Source of the DNA: Kaistella yonginensis
GTDB taxonomy: Bacteria > Bacteroidota > Bacteroidia > Flavobacteriales > Weeksellaceae
DNA length: 64,000 bases
Reading direction: 5' to 3'
NCBI RefSeq assembly: GCF_030409525.1
Contig: NZ_JAUFQB010000017.1
Coordinates: forward strand, 257,053 to 321,052
This document shows positions 34,801 to 41,728 of this stretch, piece after piece; positions within the stretch are counted from its first letter, which is position 1; each line of letters starts with the position of its first letter. Under the pieces are notes generated by a model that was given only the letters and a program-made list of their open reading frames with translations, was not told where the DNA came from and made no database searches. The translations under genes were made by a program, and so were the position numbers.

Positions 34801-35044
34801 CAGAAGAGGAAATATAATCCATTCCTTCTACACCGTTGACTTGTTCTTCAATCGGAATAATTACACTATTCATTACCGTTTGCGCATTGGCTCCGGTATA
34901 ATTTGCTGAAATACGTACCGTTGGCGGCGCAATATCAGGATACTGTGTGACCGGAAGAGAAATGAGTCCCAAAATACCCAACACAACAATCATGATGGAA
35001 ATTACGGTAGATAAAACCGGTCTGTTTATAAATTTTTTAATCAT
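31892..35044 (-). CDS. RND multidrug efflux pump, HAE1 family (AcrB-like)
   Basis: At 1050 residues this is a full-length RND permease with twelve membrane helices and two large periplasmic loops. The start MIKKFINRPVLSTVISIMIV is typical. The proton relay is present as adjacent Asp residues in AIGIVVDDAIVVVEA, and Lys in GLLAKNAILIVEFA. Signature text includes PVTQYPDIAPPTV and GFIPKEDRG. It exports hydrophobic compounds from inner membrane and periplasm in exchange for protons. It lies four bases after the adaptor gene, so the two are tightly coupled. The substrate range cannot be predicted from sequence. Confidence 0.96.
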   Translation of the reverse strand: MIKKFINRPVLSTVISIMIVVLGILGLISLPVTQYPDIAPPTVRISANYTGANAQTVMNSVIIPIEEQVNGVEGMDYISSSAGNNGSASIQIFFKQGIDPDIAAVNVQNQVQRAVPLLPSEVTRSGVQVSKQQTSALMYLSFYTANPSLDEVWLQNYMNINIIPELKRINGVGDAMVFGGKNYSMRIWLDPAKMAAYSLEPSEVSAAINEQSREAAAGALGENSGSSFQYIITYKGKYNEVDQFENIILRSLGNGEYLRLKDVAEIKLDSQSYAGIGESNGNRSISMGIFQTPGSNAQEIITNIKTLLKETEKTLPEGVGYNINFDTNEFLDASISKVITTLIEAFILVFLVVFLFLQDFRSTLIPAIAVPVSIIGTFFFLNLFGYSINLLTLFALVLAIGIVVDDAIVVVEAVHAKMEGGITDAKKATVEAMDEITGAIISITLVMAAVFIPVTFLTGPTGVFYQQFGITLIIAILISAVNALTLSPVLCAMFLKQPAHHTKEYASLNFAQKFFSKFNAGFNAGTKKYGQSFNFILRNKWISLLVIFAAGAVTFWWASSTMPTGFIPKEDRGILFTDVLLPPGASLERTYNILSDLQVEARKIPGVQNVSFTASRGFMSGQGSNVGQAFIKLKPFKERGKAGGQSVDEITKRLFGITGKYPDAKIIFFSPPSVPGFGQSDGFSAVLLDKSGGEITELNTVTQSFIGALMQRPEIQFASTSFNTNYPQYELVINVPRAKESGVSLNSILSTMQGYIGGIYSSDFTKYGKQFRVMIQALPNDRKSPENLNSIFVKTASGAMAPISQFVSLEKSFGPQSLERYNLFTSVGINGSSNPGFSTGDAIKAVQEVAAANLPANYDVEFTGLTKEEMKAGAQTYIVFLLSFLFVYFILAAQYESYLLPFSVIFSLPLGVIGAFFGQRIFGLENNIYFQIAIIMLIGLLAKNAILIVEFAVQRRMHGESIAMSAINAAKARLRPILMTSFAFIFGMVPLVFASGIGSVGNRSIATGAASGLLIGTFFGLIAIPVLYVIFQYLQEKVVPLKEKDINLSE

Positions 35045-35048
35045 CTTT

Positions 35049-36278
35049 TTAGAAAATCGGTTTTATGGCATTAATAATATCATCAAATTTTTTCGGTTGT
35101 GATTTCACCGGAGTTCCCGTTTTTAAAGTTCCCACTCCTTCTGCTACAACGACCTCTCCTTTTGAAGCTCCCTCAGAAATAATGACCATATTGTTTGTGC
35201 GATCCAGCACTTTGATGACTGCACTTTTCGCAGTATCTTGTTTTACTTTATAAATGTAGACCAAACCTTGTTGCTCATAGGTTGCCGTTTCTGGCAGTAC
35301 CAAAACATTATCATACGCTTTTGGGATTCTAATGGTACCACTGTTTCCATTGCTCAATAATTTATTAGGGTTGGGAAAAGAGGCACGAAACTGAATGCTT
35401 CCTGTAGAGGGATCGATCTGGCCGGTCACCGCTTTCACGTAACCTTTTTCCGCATAGACTTCCCCATTGGCTAACATCAACTCGATGGCTGGCATATTTT
35501 TTAATTTCTCGGGAACTGTTGCTCCTTTTGAGTTTTTCAAAAAGTTGAGATATTCTTTTTCATTCATCGAAAAATAAGCGTACAATTCACTGGTATCCGA
35601 AACTGTTGAAATCGGCATTGGATCTGCAGGCCCAACCAAACTTCCGGTTCGGAAATTAATTTTGCCGATATTTCCAGAAATTGGCGCTCTAATAACAGAG
35701 TAATCGATATTTGCTTGAACTCCTTGGAAATTCGCTTGTGCTTGTGCAACTCCAGCGCTCGCCTGCTGTTTGGCTGCGATGGCTTGTGCTACCTGAGCCT
35801 GAGCTCGTGCGAGATTTGCCTGGGCAGTTTGAAGCTGAACATTACTTATGATATTTTTCTCCACCAAAGGTTTCAATTTATTTACTTCTACTTGTGCCGC
35901 GTTCACCGCAGATTGTGCGGCTTTTACATTGGCGTCAGAGGCAGCAACATTTGAGCGGGCTGCGCCAACCCCTGCTTTTGCAGCATTGGCCGATTGATTC
36001 AGGGAATTGGTTTCTAGGCGGAACAACGGTTGCCCTTTGGTCACGTACTGGCCTTCATCTACCAAAACCTGAGTGATATAACCTTGCATTTTCGCACGCA
36101 CATCATTATTCACACGACCTTCAATACTGGTCGGGAAGGTAGAATATCCGGTAACATTTCTATTTTCGACCGCAACAGTCGCTACAACTTTGGGTCCTTG
36201 AGCAGGTCGTTGATCTTTCTTGGTGCAGGAAAAGACCGACAGCACAGAAAAAGACAGTAGAATAATTTTATTTTTCAT
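35049..36278 (-). CDS. Periplasmic adaptor subunit of the RND efflux system (AcrA-like lipoprotein)
   Basis: The membrane fusion protein joins the pump to the outer membrane duct. From the chosen ATG it has 409 residues with a lipoprotein signal (LSVFSC then TKKD). Upstream in-frame ATGs at 36284 and 36305 would only lengthen the n-region. The lipoyl half-motifs flank an Ala/Gln-rich alpha-hairpin (VNAAQVEVNKL, NLARAQAQVAQAIAAKQQA). The beta-barrel domain has VIRAPISGNIGKINFRTGSLV, and the membrane-proximal domain includes FPNPNKLLSNGNSGTIRIP. Second gene of the operon, 53 bases after the regulator. Confidence 0.93.
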   Translation of the reverse strand: MKNKIILLSFSVLSVFSCTKKDQRPAQGPKVVATVAVENRNVTGYSTFPTSIEGRVNNDVRAKMQGYITQVLVDEGQYVTKGQPLFRLETNSLNQSANAAKAGVGAARSNVAASDANVKAAQSAVNAAQVEVNKLKPLVEKNIISNVQLQTAQANLARAQAQVAQAIAAKQQASAGVAQAQANFQGVQANIDYSVIRAPISGNIGKINFRTGSLVGPADPMPISTVSDTSELYAYFSMNEKEYLNFLKNSKGATVPEKLKNMPAIELMLANGEVYAEKGYVKAVTGQIDPSTGSIQFRASFPNPNKLLSNGNSGTIRIPKAYDNVLVLPETATYEQQGLVYIYKVKQDTAKSAVIKVLDRTNNMVIISEGASKGEVVVAEGVGTLKTGTPVKSQPKKFDDIINAIKPIF

Positions 36279-36329
36279 GAACATAATTCTATATTTAACC
36301 TTCATTGAATGAAGATACCAGTGATTTTT

Positions 36330-36776
36330 TTATAATTGATCGAGCGAATCTTTTATATTGGCAATATTTTTATTAAAAAGGTTACTGTAAATAGCAAACT
36401 TTCGTAAGGAATTTTCATCGGTCGGATTTCGAAAGGATTTTAGTTTGTCTAAAATCAAAAGTTCCCGTTCCATTTTTACAATAATTTCTTCAAACCGAAC
36501 CTTCATATATTTTTCATTCATCACAAAAAATCGTTTTCTTTCGTCGATTTTATTAAAATCTGTAATGATATTCAGATTCAAAAGCAGATTAAGATTTGAC
36601 GAAATAGAACTTTTACTGGCTGCGAAAATATCTACGAATTCATCAAATGCAACGCCATTTCTATCGAAATCGAAAATTAAATAAGAATATATTTTAGCAG
36701 CAAGGGGTGGTAAATGGAAGGCTTCTCCATAAAACTTAACCATGTCGCAAAATAAATCTTTATCAATTTCTATCAT
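36330..36776 (-). CDS. GbsR/MarR-type transcriptional regulator of the efflux operon
   Basis: The 148-residue protein has a winged helix in its N-terminal half: LPPLAAKIYSYLIFD, FDEFVDIFAASKSSISSNLNLLLNLN as the recognition helix region, and the wing with DERKRFF. A C-terminal helical dimerisation region follows (about 85-148). This layout matches GbsR-type MarR relatives that precede RND pump operons in flavobacteria. It is the first gene of the run regulator, adaptor, pump, outer membrane factor, so auto-repression together with the pump genes is likely. A palindrome in its promoter region is the probable operator. The ligand is unknown. Confidence 0.85.
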   Translation of the reverse strand: MIEIDKDLFCDMVKFYGEAFHLPPLAAKIYSYLIFDFDRNGVAFDEFVDIFAASKSSISSNLNLLLNLNIITDFNKIDERKRFFVMNEKYMKVRFEEIIVKMERELLILDKLKSFRNPTDENSLRKFAIYSNLFNKNIANIKDSLDQL

Positions 36777-36793
36777 TTATCAAATTTAATTTG

Positions 36794-36829
36794 CAAAATT
36801 ACAAATTAGTTCTGAACAAAACGAACCAA
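36794..36829 (-). promoter_or_regulatory. Promoter and candidate operator of the efflux operon
   Basis: On the minus strand TAATTTTG (36801-36794) serves as -7. Just upstream lies the 9-bp palindrome GTTCTGAAC (36809-36817) and a further GAACCAA half-site (36823-36829) that mirrors TTAGTTC at 6 of 7 positions. Such half-sites over the promoter fit a dimeric repressor. Confidence 0.45.
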
Positions 36830-36957
36830 TATTATATTTTATGATTTTTTTAAGATTTCAGAAAAAATTGCTCCCATGCAAACAATGAAAAATATCACCT
36901 ATCCGACTTTCGCAAGTTAAAAATCGATTTTGAAAAAAAAGACAAGATAAAATTACT

Positions 36958-36965
36958 TAATTTTG
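36958..36965 (+). promoter_or_regulatory. -7 element (TAATTTTG) of the SUI1-like gene
   Basis: A perfect TAnnTTTG ends four bases before the ATG at 36970, so transcription probably starts at or within a few bases of the start codon. A TTTG at 36929-36932 is somewhat far for a -33 element (25 bases). Confidence 0.5.
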
Positions 36966-36969
36966 TTAG

Positions 36970-37293
36970 ATGGATTTAAGAGATCAACTAAAAAATATAT
37001 TCCCTGAGCACGAAGAACAGGATTTCGAAATGCCGACCGAACCATTTGTGCAGAAAGAGCCACTGGTTTGTAAATTTGAAAAAAAGGGAAGACATGGTAA
37101 GCCAGTCACTTTGGTTGAGGGTTTTGAAGGCAGTGATGAAGACCTAAAACTGATTTCTAAAAAAATTAAAACGACCTTAGGGATTGGCGGTTCTGAAAAA
37201 GACGGAATTATTATCATACAAGGTGATAACCGGGATAAAATAATGGTTATCCTGAAAGAGATGGGTTATAAAACGAAACGAGTAGGCGGATAA
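36970..37293 (+). CDS. SUI1/YciH-like translation initiation factor
   Basis: A 107-residue protein with a SUI1 domain in its C-terminal two-thirds: KKGRHGKPVTLVEGFEGSDEDL, LISKKIKTTLGIGGSEKDG, IIIQGDNRD and ILKEMGYKTKRVGG. These are the usual bacterial YciH blocks. SUI1 domains act in start-codon selection in eukaryotes and archaea as eIF1; in bacteria YciH may control initiation fidelity, but it is not essential. The acidic N-terminus (about 1-30) is probably flexible. It is a lone gene with its own promoter, whose transcript may be leaderless. Confidence 0.9.
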   Translation: MDLRDQLKNIFPEHEEQDFEMPTEPFVQKEPLVCKFEKKGRHGKPVTLVEGFEGSDEDLKLISKKIKTTLGIGGSEKDGIIIIQGDNRDKIMVILKEMGYKTKRVGG

Positions 37294-37329
37294 ATGGTGG
37301 CAAGTAATGGTAATTTAGCAAGACCTAAA

Positions 37330-37434
37330 ATATAGAAACGAATCTGCAGCCCGACTTGAACGGAGCTCTTTTTTGCGCAACGAAGTGGAGCAAAAAAAGC
37401 GGGAGTGGAAGGCGGAAAAGTCTGCCCTAAAAAA
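37330..37434 (+). repeat. Structured intergenic element upstream of the nucleoside phosphorylase gene
   Basis: A GC-richer block stands out from AT-rich flanks. CTTTTTTGC pairs with GCAAAAAAAG around GCAACGAAGTGGA, flanked by CAGCCCGACTTGAACGGAG on one side and CGGGAGTGGAAGGCGG on the other. From memory, closely similar blocks recur between genes in many flavobacterial genomes, but I cannot search here. It encodes no plausible protein. Confidence 0.55.
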
Positions 37435-37495
37435 TTAAAAATTTGACATCGTTAATTGTCTACCCAAATAATAATTTAAAAATAAAAAATATATT

Positions 37496-38350
37496 ATGCT
37501 TAATAAATTAGCTGCATCAGAATTGGTGCTCAATGAGGATGGAAGTGTTTATCACCTGAACTTATTGCCCGAAGATATTGGTGGAAAAATCATGTTGGTT
37601 GGTGATCCCGACCGTGTTCCTAAGGTTTCTAAATATTTCGACAAAATTGAAATTAAGAAAAATAAAAGAGAATTTTATACGCATACCGGAACTTTGCGTG
37701 GGGAAAGAATCACCGTAATGTCTACTGGAATTGGTACTGAAAACATCGATATCGTAATGAACGAACTGGATGCTTTGGTGAATATTGATTTGAAAGACAA
37801 AGAATTTAAAAGCAATCATACTGCTTTGGAATTATTCCGAATGGGAACTTGCGGATCTGTAAATCCTGACGTAGAAGTTGACAATATGTTGGTGACGGAA
37901 AACGTAGTTGGACTCGATGGTTTACTGCATTTTTACCAAGATTATGAATTTGAAAATGACTTCTCCAGAAACTTCATGGCGAAATTTCCGTACGAGAAAA
38001 TTAAACCGATGTTGTATTTTTCTGACTGGGCCAAAGAAATGGGCGACTATTACAAGGACGCAAAATACCATGGAAACACAGCAACTTTCCCTGGATTCTA
38101 CGCTCCACAAGGAAGACAGCTTCGTTTGAAAGCGATTGACGATCAGTTTTTAGAAACCTTAAATGATTTGGGCGTGACCAACTTCGAGATGGAAACTTCT
38201 GCGATTTATGGACTTTCTAAACTGTTAGGTCATAAAGCAATTACGGTGAATTCTGTTATTGCAAACAGAAGAAGAGGTGAATTTTCTGCTGATCACGCTG
38301 CTTCTGAAAAGAATATGATCGAGTGGGTTTTGGATCGGATTGTGAAATAA
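37496..38350 (+). CDS. Nucleoside phosphorylase (uridine phosphorylase-like)
   Basis: The 284-residue enzyme belongs to the PNP/UDP phosphorylase superfamily. Visible motifs are LVGDPDRVPKVSKYF (phosphate-binding loop), STGIGTENIDIVMNEL, RMGTCGSVNPDVEV, and the substrate block NFEMETSAIYGLSKLLGHKAI with the ribose-binding Met-Glu. It would split nucleosides with phosphate into base and ribose-1-phosphate in the cytosol. Overall blocks favour the uridine phosphorylase branch, but purine use is possible. It stands alone, preceded by the structured intergenic element and by an AT-rich 60-base stretch. Confidence 0.9.
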   Translation: MLNKLAASELVLNEDGSVYHLNLLPEDIGGKIMLVGDPDRVPKVSKYFDKIEIKKNKREFYTHTGTLRGERITVMSTGIGTENIDIVMNELDALVNIDLKDKEFKSNHTALELFRMGTCGSVNPDVEVDNMLVTENVVGLDGLLHFYQDYEFENDFSRNFMAKFPYEKIKPMLYFSDWAKEMGDYYKDAKYHGNTATFPGFYAPQGRQLRLKAIDDQFLETLNDLGVTNFEMETSAIYGLSKLLGHKAITVNSVIANRRRGEFSADHAASEKNMIEWVLDRIVK

Positions 38351-38399
38351 ATATTTTCAACAGAATTAAAAATTGCGGTTAAGAAATTAGCTGCATTTT

Positions 38400-38954
38400 T
38401 TATTTACAATGACAATCAACCAAATGGTCATTCACCATTCCAGTCGCTTGCATAAAAGCGTAAACAACTGTTGATCCTAGAAACTTAAATCCTCTTTTCT
38501 TTAAATCTTTTGATAAAGCATCTGAGATTTCTGTAGTTGCCGGAACCTCGCTTAAGGCTTTCGGGTGATTTACAATGGGTTTTCCATCGACAAATTTCCA
38601 TAGGTATGTTGAAAAACTACCGAACTCTTTTTGCACTTCCTGGAATCTTTGGGCATTGTTAATAGTGGCTAAAATCTTCAATCTGTTTCTTATAATTCCA
38701 GCATTATTCATTAATTCTATCACTTTGTTTTCAGAATAGTTCGAAATTTTTTTATAGTCAAAATTATCAAACGCTTGGGCGAAATTTCCCCGCTTCTTTA
38801 AAATCGTATACCAAGAAAGTCCCGCTTGAAAGCTTTCTAAAACCAGAAATTCAAAAATCGTTTCATCACCATAAACAGGCTTTCCCCATTCTTGATCATG
38901 GTATTTTCGATAAAGATTATCTTTTTCAGACCAGCTGCAGCGTACAATTTCCAT
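38400..38954 (-). CDS. tag: DNA-3-methyladenine glycosylase I
   Basis: The enzyme removes 3-methyladenine from alkylated DNA. The start MEIVRCSWSEKDNLYRKYHDQEWGKP carries the Tag family's zinc-site cysteine and the YHDxEWG signature; the C-terminal HLVDCHCK holds the remaining zinc ligands. FEFLVLESFQAGLSWYTILKKR forms the substrate pocket. I chose the ATG that yields this conserved N-terminus, six codons inside a longer frame. About 184 residues is normal. It converges with the phosphorylase gene, separated by 49 bases with only a weak hairpin. Confidence 0.95.
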   Translation of the reverse strand: MEIVRCSWSEKDNLYRKYHDQEWGKPVYGDETIFEFLVLESFQAGLSWYTILKKRGNFAQAFDNFDYKKISNYSENKVIELMNNAGIIRNRLKILATINNAQRFQEVQKEFGSFSTYLWKFVDGKPIVNHPKALSEVPATTEISDALSKDLKKRGFKFLGSTVVYAFMQATGMVNDHLVDCHCK

Positions 38955-39149
38955 GATTTTAACTTTTTTCAAAAATAAGAAACTAAATTTTGAAACCGTT
39001 GCTGGAAAATTAATTGATCAATAATTTAAGATTAATTTATCATATGTTTAACATCGTATTAAGATTTTTAGGAATGGAACTTGCAACCTTTTGTATTATC
39101 AAAAAAAGTTATTTCTAAAACTAAATATTAACAATAAACAATTATCATT

Positions 39150-39416
39150 ATGGACAGACAGGATTATAACAAAGCAGAAGACGCAGTTAATGAAACAAAA
39201 TGGACGGTAAATAATTACGCTGACCGAGCAAAAGATTACATCCGCGAACAGAGAGACAAAAACACCGAACCTACGGCAGAAGGCTGGATGGAACGCGCGA
39301 AAGATAATATATCTGACGCTTGGGAAGACACCAAAGATGCAGTTTCTGAGGCTTGGGAAAATACCAAAGACTGGTCAGAAGATGTGAAAGCAGAAGTAAG
39401 AAAAAAAACCAACTAA
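39150..39416 (+). CDS. Small charged amphipathic-helix protein, function unknown
   Basis: An 88-residue, highly charged, soluble protein without a signal peptide. It is built of short helical units with recurring aromatic-charged text (DAWEDTKDAVSEAWENTKDWSEDVKAEV), giving an 11-residue-like periodicity seen in LEA- and CsbD/YtxH-like stress proteins. No domain is recognised with confidence. It forms a single-gene transcript closed by a terminator, just upstream of fabI. A second small protein with similar composition lies at 45574. A role in osmotic or envelope stress is a guess from composition only. Confidence 0.75.
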   Translation: MDRQDYNKAEDAVNETKWTVNNYADRAKDYIREQRDKNTEPTAEGWMERAKDNISDAWEDTKDAVSEAWENTKDWSEDVKAEVRKKTN

Positions 39417-39436
39417 GGTGAATTTTTTCTAAGAAA

Positions 39437-39467
39437 AAGAGTCGTATTCAGTACGGCTCTTTTTTTT
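39437..39467 (+). terminator. Rho-independent terminator after the small charged protein gene
   Basis: AGAGTCGTA pairs with TACGGCTCT (one G-T pair) around a short loop, followed by eight T. Confidence 0.85.
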
Positions 39468-39491
39468 ATGCGTTAAACAATAAAAATTTTT

Positions 39492-39499
39492 TAAATTTG
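39492..39499 (+). promoter_or_regulatory. -7 element (TAAATTTG) of fabI
   Basis: A perfect TAnnTTTG ends 15 bases before ATG 39515. A TTG start upstream at 39497 would overlap this element, so the ATG is the correct start. Confidence 0.5.
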
Positions 39500-39514
39500 T
39501 CTAAAATTAAGATT

Positions 39515-40327
39515 ATGTCATACGGATTACTAAAAGGTAAGAAAGGAATTATCTTCGGTGCTTTAAACGATCAATCCATCGCTTGGAAAGTCGCAGAAAG
39601 ATGTCATGAAGAAGGTGCAGAGTTTATATTATCAAATGCTCCAATTGCAATGAGAATGGGAGAACTTGATGAACTCGCCAAGACAACAGGCTCAGATGTT
39701 ATTCCTGCGGATGCAACTTCAGTCGAAGATCTAGAAAAGCTTTTTGCTCATGCTCAGGAAAAGTATGGTAAAATTGATTTCATCCTGCATTCTATCGGCA
39801 TGTCGGTAAACATTAGAAAAGGAAAATCTTATACCGATCTCAATTATGATTTCTTGGAAAAAGGTTGGGATATTTCTTCCGTATCGTTCCATAAAGTAAT
39901 GAAAGCGGCTTGGGATAAAGATATTATGAACGAATGGGGTTCTATTTTAGCCTTAACATACATTGCTGCCCAAAGGGTTTTCCCAAATTACGGTGATATG
40001 GCTGATAACAAATCTTATCTGGAAAGTATTGCCAGAAGTTTCGGCTATTACTGGGGGGATAGAAAAGTTCGCGTGAATACCATTTCACAATCTCCTGTAA
40101 TGACCAAAGCTGGTGCTGGAGTAAAAGGAATTAGTGGGTTCTTCAATTTCGCAGATAATATGTCTCCACTTGGAAATGCTGATGCTCTGGATTGTGCAAA
40201 CTATTGTGTAAGCCTTTTCTCTGATTTGACGAGAAAGGTGACCATGCAAAACCTTTTCCACGATGGTGGTTTCAGTAAAACCGGTGTTTCACAAAAAATT
40301 GTAGATAAATTTGAAGATTTAGAATAA
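39515..40327 (+). CDS. fabI: Enoyl-[acyl-carrier-protein] reductase (NADH)
   Basis: FabI carries out the last reduction of each fatty acid elongation cycle and is the target of triclosan-type inhibitors. The 270-residue short-chain reductase begins MSYGLLKGKKGIIFGALNDQ, with the FabI nucleotide-binding pattern G-A-x-N-x-x-S-I-A-W. It has the catalytic Tyr and Lys in FPNYGDMADNK (Y-x6-K) and the SQSPVMTKAGAG substrate loop. HSIGMSV replaces the commoner HSIGFA. Slightly longer than E. coli FabI (262). It is a single-gene transcript with its own promoter and terminator. Confidence 0.96.
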   Translation: MSYGLLKGKKGIIFGALNDQSIAWKVAERCHEEGAEFILSNAPIAMRMGELDELAKTTGSDVIPADATSVEDLEKLFAHAQEKYGKIDFILHSIGMSVNIRKGKSYTDLNYDFLEKGWDISSVSFHKVMKAAWDKDIMNEWGSILALTYIAAQRVFPNYGDMADNKSYLESIARSFGYYWGDRKVRVNTISQSPVMTKAGAGVKGISGFFNFADNMSPLGNADALDCANYCVSLFSDLTRKVTMQNLFHDGGFSKTGVSQKIVDKFEDLE

Positions 40328-40347
40328 CTAGACTTTTAGTTAAAAAT

Positions 40348-40386
40348 AAAATCCGTCTCGTATGATTAACGAGACGGATTTTTTTT
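40348..40386. terminator. Bidirectional terminator of the CCGTCTC hairpin type after fabI
   Basis: AATCCGTCTCGT pairs with ACGAGACGGATT, a perfect stem, with T runs on both strands. It lies between fabI and the convergent M28 peptidase gene and overlaps the latter's stop codon. Confidence 0.88.
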
Positions 40387-41728
40387 ATCGGGACACTTTG
40401 GGAATTACCGGTAAACTTTCGTTGCCACTTGCAGAAACACTTTGCACGGCAAAAATAAAATTATCCTTGGAAAGCGGAACAATGTACGAAGTTTCTGTAG
40501 TAAATATTTTATGAGTCCAAACCGAACGGTCTGTTTCTCTGTAAAGAACGTGGTATCCTTTTACTTCTCCTGAAGCTGGTTTTTCCCAAGTAAGTTTGGT
40601 AGTATTGGAAAGCTCTTTTACGTCCATCAAAACATTTTCTGGTTTTGGCGTTGATTTCGCCAAGTTTGCTAAAACTGCCACATTAACCGTGGTATTGGTT
40701 TTTAAATAATCGAAGTCCATAAACTCAATTAAGTCTCCAAATTTTTTATTATTTTCGGTCCGAACATCTTGATGTTGATGGTCATAATTTTCATAATAAT
40801 CCGTTAACCGAATAGCTGTAAAACCGTGATTAACAAACGGGGTATGATCGCCACCACGCAAAAACCGATCGTTTCTATAGATGAGCTTAATCTCGATATT
40901 TTTCACATACTTTTCTCCAATTTCTTTTACATACCTGGCCAATTGTCGTGCATTCCCATCATTTTCTAAACCAAGATTTCGAATTTTTGCGGCATTGATC
41001 TCTGTGTCAAAAGCAGACAAACCTTCACTAAACACTCTTAATTTTGGGATTTTCTCATTTTTTGGCGCATCGAAACCGTTATTTCCAATCATATCATTAT
41101 TTAAAACAGCTTCAATGATCCACTGGTCTTCTTTGGCTTTATCGGCAAGCATTTTAGCGCCCAACAGGCCTTGTTCCTCACCACTAACAGCAACAAACAA
41201 AATAGAAATAGGGAATTTGGATTTACTTAAAACTCTTGCGGCCTCGATAACGGCAGCCACTCCACTGGCATCATCATTTGCGCCTGGTGCAAAATCGGTT
41301 GCGTTCAGCACGTCTGAAACGCGGGAATCAAGATGACCCGAAATAATGATTATTCTTTTATCAGTGGGGTCAGTTCCTTTTAAAATCGCGATTGCATTGC
41401 CAAGATTTGTTGCTTTGTTGATTCGTTTACCGTCTGGTTCTAAATCTTCATTTTGTAAAAAAACCTCCATTCTACCACCAGCGTTTTGTGCATAATTTCT
41501 AAATTTCGAAAGTACCCAATTTCTGGCTGCGCCAATACCTTTACGATCGTCTGTTGTAGAACTCATAGTGTGGCGCGTGCCAAAACTAACCAATTTTTCA
41601 ACATTTGCTTTTAGAGAGTCTTTGCTCACCAACTTTACGTATGCGGAAATCTCGGGGTCCTTATCTTGCTTCTGTGCCGCCAATCCAGCAGACAGCATCA
41701 CGCTTAGCGCTAAAAATATGATCTTCAT
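40385..41728 (-). CDS. Secreted M28 family metallopeptidase with C-terminal fibronectin-like domain
   Basis: The 447-residue protein has a signal peptide (1-18, SAGLAAQ). An M28 aminopeptidase core shows all zinc ligands: ISGHLDS (His), GANDDASG (bridging Asp), AVSGEEQG (catalytic Glu and ligand Glu), NNDMIG (Asp) and a C-terminal His in the YDHQHQD region. After about residue 360 comes a fibronectin type III-like domain (TKLTWEKPASGEVKGYHVLYR). It probably trims peptides in the periplasm or outside the cell. Its start overlaps the stop of the threonine aldolase gene by four bases (ATGA), so the two form one message although they act in different compartments. Confidence 0.92.
   Translation of the reverse strand: MKIIFLALSVMLSAGLAAQKQDKDPEISAYVKLVSKDSLKANVEKLVSFGTRHTMSSTTDDRKGIGAARNWVLSKFRNYAQNAGGRMEVFLQNEDLEPDGKRINKATNLGNAIAILKGTDPTDKRIIIISGHLDSRVSDVLNATDFAPGANDDASGVAAVIEAARVLSKSKFPISILFVAVSGEEQGLLGAKMLADKAKEDQWIIEAVLNNDMIGNNGFDAPKNEKIPKLRVFSEGLSAFDTEINAAKIRNLGLENDGNARQLARYVKEIGEKYVKNIEIKLIYRNDRFLRGGDHTPFVNHGFTAIRLTDYYENYDHQHQDVRTENNKKFGDLIEFMDFDYLKTNTTVNVAVLANLAKSTPKPENVLMDVKELSNTTKLTWEKPASGEVKGYHVLYRETDRSVWTHKIFTTETSYIVPLSKDNFIFAVQSVSASGNESLPVIPKVSR

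Noticed and set aside
36875..36919. A 14-codon frame beginning MQTMKN before the SUI1-like gene
   Set aside because: No promoter or conservation evidence; short enough to be chance. Could be a leader only if a longer upstream transcript exists.
38351..38399. Terminator between the nucleoside phosphorylase gene and tag
   Set aside because: Only an imperfect GC-poor stem before a T run is seen; evidence is too weak for a call.
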